Origin: Duganella sp. Leaf126
Lineage (GTDB): Bacteria > Pseudomonadota > Gammaproteobacteria > Burkholderiales > Burkholderiaceae_D
Length of the DNA stretch: 54,230 nucleotides
NCBI RefSeq assembly: GCF_001423125.1
Contig: NZ_LMNW01000007.1
Location: 1 to 54,230 of the forward strand
Direction of reading: 5' to 3'
Shown here: positions 54,221 through 54,230 of the stretch, piece by piece
Layout of the letters: the number at the start of each line of letters is the position of its first letter
How positions within the stretch are numbered: the first letter of the stretch is position 1
Made by a program: the position numbers and the translations under genes
Notes under the pieces: generated by a model
Databases searched by the model: none
The model's input: the letters and a program-made list of their open reading frames with translations, nothing else
What the model was told of the DNA's origin: nothing

Positions 54221-54230
54221 TTGACTTGTA

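Overview
The window looks like chromosomal DNA of a high-GC betaproteobacterium, most likely Oxalobacteraceae (Massilia, Duganella or Janthinobacterium type). This is an inference from protein character, a complete Wsp chemosensory operon, FadL, SUV3-like and DUF418 genes, and strong GC bias at third codon positions. Nearly everything is ordinary chromosomal gene content. No insertion sequence, prophage, CRISPR array or replication origin was seen.

Layout. 1-460 is a decayed, AT-richer patch: the 3' part of a RelE/ParE-type toxin gene with a one-base frameshift in a G run, then a degenerate tRNA-Lys copy and its terminator. 500-3620 holds an ArsR regulator divergent from an Old Yellow Enzyme reductase, a small hypothetical gene and an acyltransferase. 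Then come an intact tRNA-Lys(UUU) with promoter and terminator, a 46-residue small protein, a SUV3-like RNA helicase, a YigZ/IMPACT protein, a DUF418 membrane protein and a stand-alone receiver domain. 8.9-13.1 kb carries two chemoreceptors flanking an outer-membrane/periplasmic protein. 13.2-22.3 kb carries a cystine transporter, a Gly/Ser-rich lipoprotein, a FadL porin, a two-gene RND efflux operon with a readable promoter/operator, and a divergent-PAP2 protein. 22.4-31.7 kb carries DUF475, a small membrane protein, a REP-like palindrome, a 750-residue coiled-coil protein, SrkA kinase, a YecA/SEC-C protein, an Nramp transporter, a lipoprotein esterase and a DUF1176 protein.

31.9-33.2 kb is a compositionally different single gene for a SIR2-like protein, the best candidate here for an undescribed (probably anti-phage) function. 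It is followed by orn, an M48 protease overlapping rsgA, and a soluble TPR-GAF histidine kinase. argF-argG form an arginine operon.

41.6-50.4 kb is a complete wspA-B-C-D-E-F-R operon: surface-sensing receptor, two couplers, methyltransferase, hybrid CheA, methylesterase and diguanylate cyclase. Several genes overlap by 4 bases, and ppnP follows 13 bases after wspR. murB (opposite strand), yajQ and a nitronate-monooxygenase-like gene follow. The window ends in the 5S rRNA gene, the 3' end of an rRNA operon read on the minus strand.

Functional links: WspR makes c-di-GMP, Orn removes pGpG (the last step of c-di-GMP turnover), and YajQ-family proteins have been reported as c-di-GMP effectors. 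The window therefore carries several parts of one second-messenger circuit.
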